From Caryophanales bacterium UBA3835 (lineage in GTDB: Bacteria; Bacillota_I; Bacilli_A; RFN20; CAG-826): a stretch of 6,456 bases of DNA. Numbering within the stretch: the stretch's first letter is position 1; each line of letters opens with the position of its first letter. Of the stretch, positions 4,860-6,456 are shown piece by piece. A program made the position numbers and the translations under genes. The notes beneath the pieces were generated by a model. That model did no database searches. It had not been told where the DNA came from and worked only from the letters and a program-made list of their open reading frames with translations. Location: assembly GCA_002392945.1 (NCBI GenBank), contig DGHZ01000035.1, forward strand, positions 1,054 through 7,509, in the 5' to 3' direction.

Positions 4860-6456
4860 ATTCAGGTATATGTTCGTTAAGAAACTGTACCGCATATTCG
4901 TATCGATTATCAAAAAAAGATTGAATTAAAGATACATAATTATCAAAAGTCATTTCATTATAAGTATTATTAACAAATCTTTTATAATTCTTCACCATAG
5001 GCGTTCTTAAAATGGCACTTTTTTCATTTAAATATTTAGCGACTTTTAATGGAGAATAGTTTTCGCTTCCAATTCTTTTAAATGTTTCTCTAAATAATGT
5101 TCTGAAGTTAGAGTTGCTTATTAGTTTGCAGAGCATTAAGCCAAGTAAACAATCACTTTCTAAAGGTCCACTTTTCCAATGTGTAGATTTAATAAACGGA
5201 TCATTGTCAGGCCCACACTTATAGGTAATCATATTCATTGAATCGTCCGTATCATACATCATAAAATGCCATTTACTATCTGTTTTAGATACATCTTTCC
5301 AGACTCTAACATTATTGCCTGGCCAATCGACATTATTCACATATAATTGAGTCGACATATATGACGCAAATTCTTCTACGTCAATATATGTTTTAGCCAT
5401 TTCATATTGTTCATTGTTAGAAAAATCACCATTTTCAAAGAAGCCAATTAATTCTTCATATAAATATATCTTATCTGGGTTTCCTTCATCTATTTCATCA
5501 TTTTTAATGATGAGAACATTATCTTTTTTAATGTTATGGTATTCATTAACATAGTTATCAGAAAAGCGTTCTTGTAAATTATATATTCCCCAATATTCAC
5601 CATTTAAAAATAAAATCGTTGGAAAACTTCTTTGAACATCAAGCCCTTCATTAACACTGAAATCTTGATTTAAAGAATCTCTGATTTTGGTAGCAAATGT
5701 ATCTCTATATCCGCCACTTCTAAGCATTAATGAATGAGGGTTTATGTTTTCAAAAAATTTATAACCAAATGCCGATGTGCCGCTATAATCTTTTCTCGCG
5801 TAGAGATTAAATGATTTTTGATTAAAAGCTCTAGACCAACCACCATGGATTCTAACACCAATGTTTTGTTCTAACTCTAAATTTTTAGAACCATCAAAAT
5901 ACTTAAAGTTAGCGAATCTTTCCCATGATTTTCCTTTTTGGTGATAATTTGCAGGATATGTTTCTGGATAACCGACATGTTCTGATTCATCATATATCTT
6001 CCCTGTCACATAAATTCCTTTTTCATAGTCAAATAAATCATCATCATTGATATTTAATGTAATGACTGGAATATTTAAATATCCATCTTTATTTTGATAA
6101 TCAACAAAATAATTCAGATAAGAAATTGGGGTTTTATCTCCATTATCTGGATTAATAGCAATAACTTTAATTAATTGACATTTATCCACTAATTCAGTTG
6201 GAAAATAAACATCTAGAGATGAAATGCCATCTTTAATCGAATAAAAATTAGGGTTATTAGATACGTACTTGATTTTAATAGGTTCGTTATATAAATAAGA
6301 TTGTTCGTCGGGATCGCTATTATCAGTTGTGTAATAAATGTTATATCCTTTTGGTCCTTTAATGGTTAAGTCGAATTCATCATTATAAAAACCACTCTCA
6401 TGAGAAAAAACCAAATGGTCTAAATCATCTTCTTTTTCTTTGGTTTTTCCTTTGCA
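4858..6456 (-). CDS. CotH-kinase-family protein with N-terminal chitobiase-C-like domain (partial, 5' end outside window)
   Basis: At least 533 codons; the frame stays open to the right edge. A TTG at 6414 could start a 518-residue form, but it has no ribosome binding site and 14 further hydrophilic codons precede it, so the true start is outside. Numbering from that TTG, residues about 3-50 resemble the chitobiase/hexosaminidase C-terminal domain (YYTTDNSDP at 27-35), with a second beta-rich stretch to about 105. The CotH domain follows: IGVRIHGGWSR (185-195), NQKSFNLYAR (198-207), LRSGGYRD (231-238), NGEYWGIYNLQERF (271-284), VDWPGNN (362-368) and the acidic MYDTDDS (386-392), where D363 and D388/D390 are the likely catalytic and metal-binding acids. 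CotH proteins are atypical protein kinases, best known on Bacillus spore coats; similar multidomain forms are common at the surface of gut Firmicutes. The edge residues read CKGKTKEKEDDLDHL, fitting a lipoprotein Cys plus linker (inference). The stop overlaps the tRNA terminator's T run. Confidence 0.88.
   Translation of the reverse strand, partial: CKGKTKEKEDDLDHLVFSHESGFYNDEFDLTIKGPKGYNIYYTTDNSDPDEQSYLYNEPIKIKYVSNNPNFYSIKDGISSLDVYFPTELVDKCQLIKVIAINPDNGDKTPISYLNYFVDYQNKDGYLNIPVITLNINDDDLFDYEKGIYVTGKIYDESEHVGYPETYPANYHQKGKSWERFANFKYFDGSKNLELEQNIGVRIHGGWSRAFNQKSFNLYARKDYSGTSAFGYKFFENINPHSLMLRSGGYRDTFATKIRDSLNQDFSVNEGLDVQRSFPTILFLNGEYWGIYNLQERFSDNYVNEYHNIKKDNVLIIKNDEIDEGNPDKIYLYEELIGFFENGDFSNNEQYEMAKTYIDVEEFASYMSTQLYVNNVDWPGNNVRVWKDVSKTDSKWHFMMYDTDDSMNMITYKCGPDNDPFIKSTHWKSGPLESDCLLGLMLCKLISNSNFRTLFRETFKRIGSENYSPLKVAKYLNEKSAILRTPMVKNYKRFVNNTYNEMTFDNYVSLIQSFFDNRYEYAVQFLNEHIPE

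Noticed and set aside
4750..4860. tRNA-Gly as an attachment site for an integrated element
   Set aside because: No direct repeat of the tRNA 3' end and no integrase are visible, and the flanking genes show no element boundary within the window.

Overview
This is a gene-dense, AT-rich window, about 95% coding, that reads like the chromosome of a low-GC Firmicutes or Bacilli-type bacterium. An uncultured or gut Erysipelotrichales/RF39-like lineage is a guess from gene content and base composition, not something the sequence proves. The standard code is in use: the CAAX-protease gene ends on a TGA that overlaps the next ATG, and Trp is written TGG, so this is not the mycoplasma code 4.

The left half (1-2671, minus strand) is one tightly packed transcription unit. 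It reads yigZ-like (2288-2671), Mrp/NBP35 Fe-S P-loop ATPase (1450-2274), Xaa-Pro aminopeptidase (188-1450), then the first 61 codons of glycerol kinase (1-185, running off the left edge). Junctions are 13 nt, a 1-nt overlap (TAATG) and 2 nt, so the genes are almost certainly co-transcribed. The functions (IMPACT-family protein, Fe-S carrier, peptide turnover, glycerol phosphorylation) are housekeeping and do not form one obvious pathway.

A 69-bp divergent intergenic region (2672-2740) separates this unit from a plus-strand unit. It contains a perfect 16-bp palindrome lying between the yigZ ribosome binding site and start codon. The plus-strand unit is a CPBP/CAAX-type intramembrane protease (2741-3499), a TraX-family polytopic membrane protein (3496-4395, ATGA overlap) and a thioredoxin (4397-4705, 1-nt gap). 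These are followed by a tRNA-Gly(UCC) gene with encoded CCA (4750-4823), which has its own extended -10 promoter (4708-4716) and an unusual hairpin just upstream. A strong intrinsic terminator (4836-4859) closes the unit.

The right end (4858-6456, minus strand, convergent) is a large partial gene for a CotH-kinase-family protein with an N-terminal chitobiase/hexosaminidase-C-like domain. Its reading frame stays open to the window edge, so its true start lies outside, and the edge residue is a Cys that would suit a lipoprotein anchor.

I see no mobile element, CRISPR array, prophage or convincing new multi-gene system. The points most worth a second look are the tRNA-Gly with C instead of U at position 55, the structured junction between thioredoxin and the tRNA, the palindrome in the yigZ leader, the single-domain YigZ, and the protease/TraX/thioredoxin trio.
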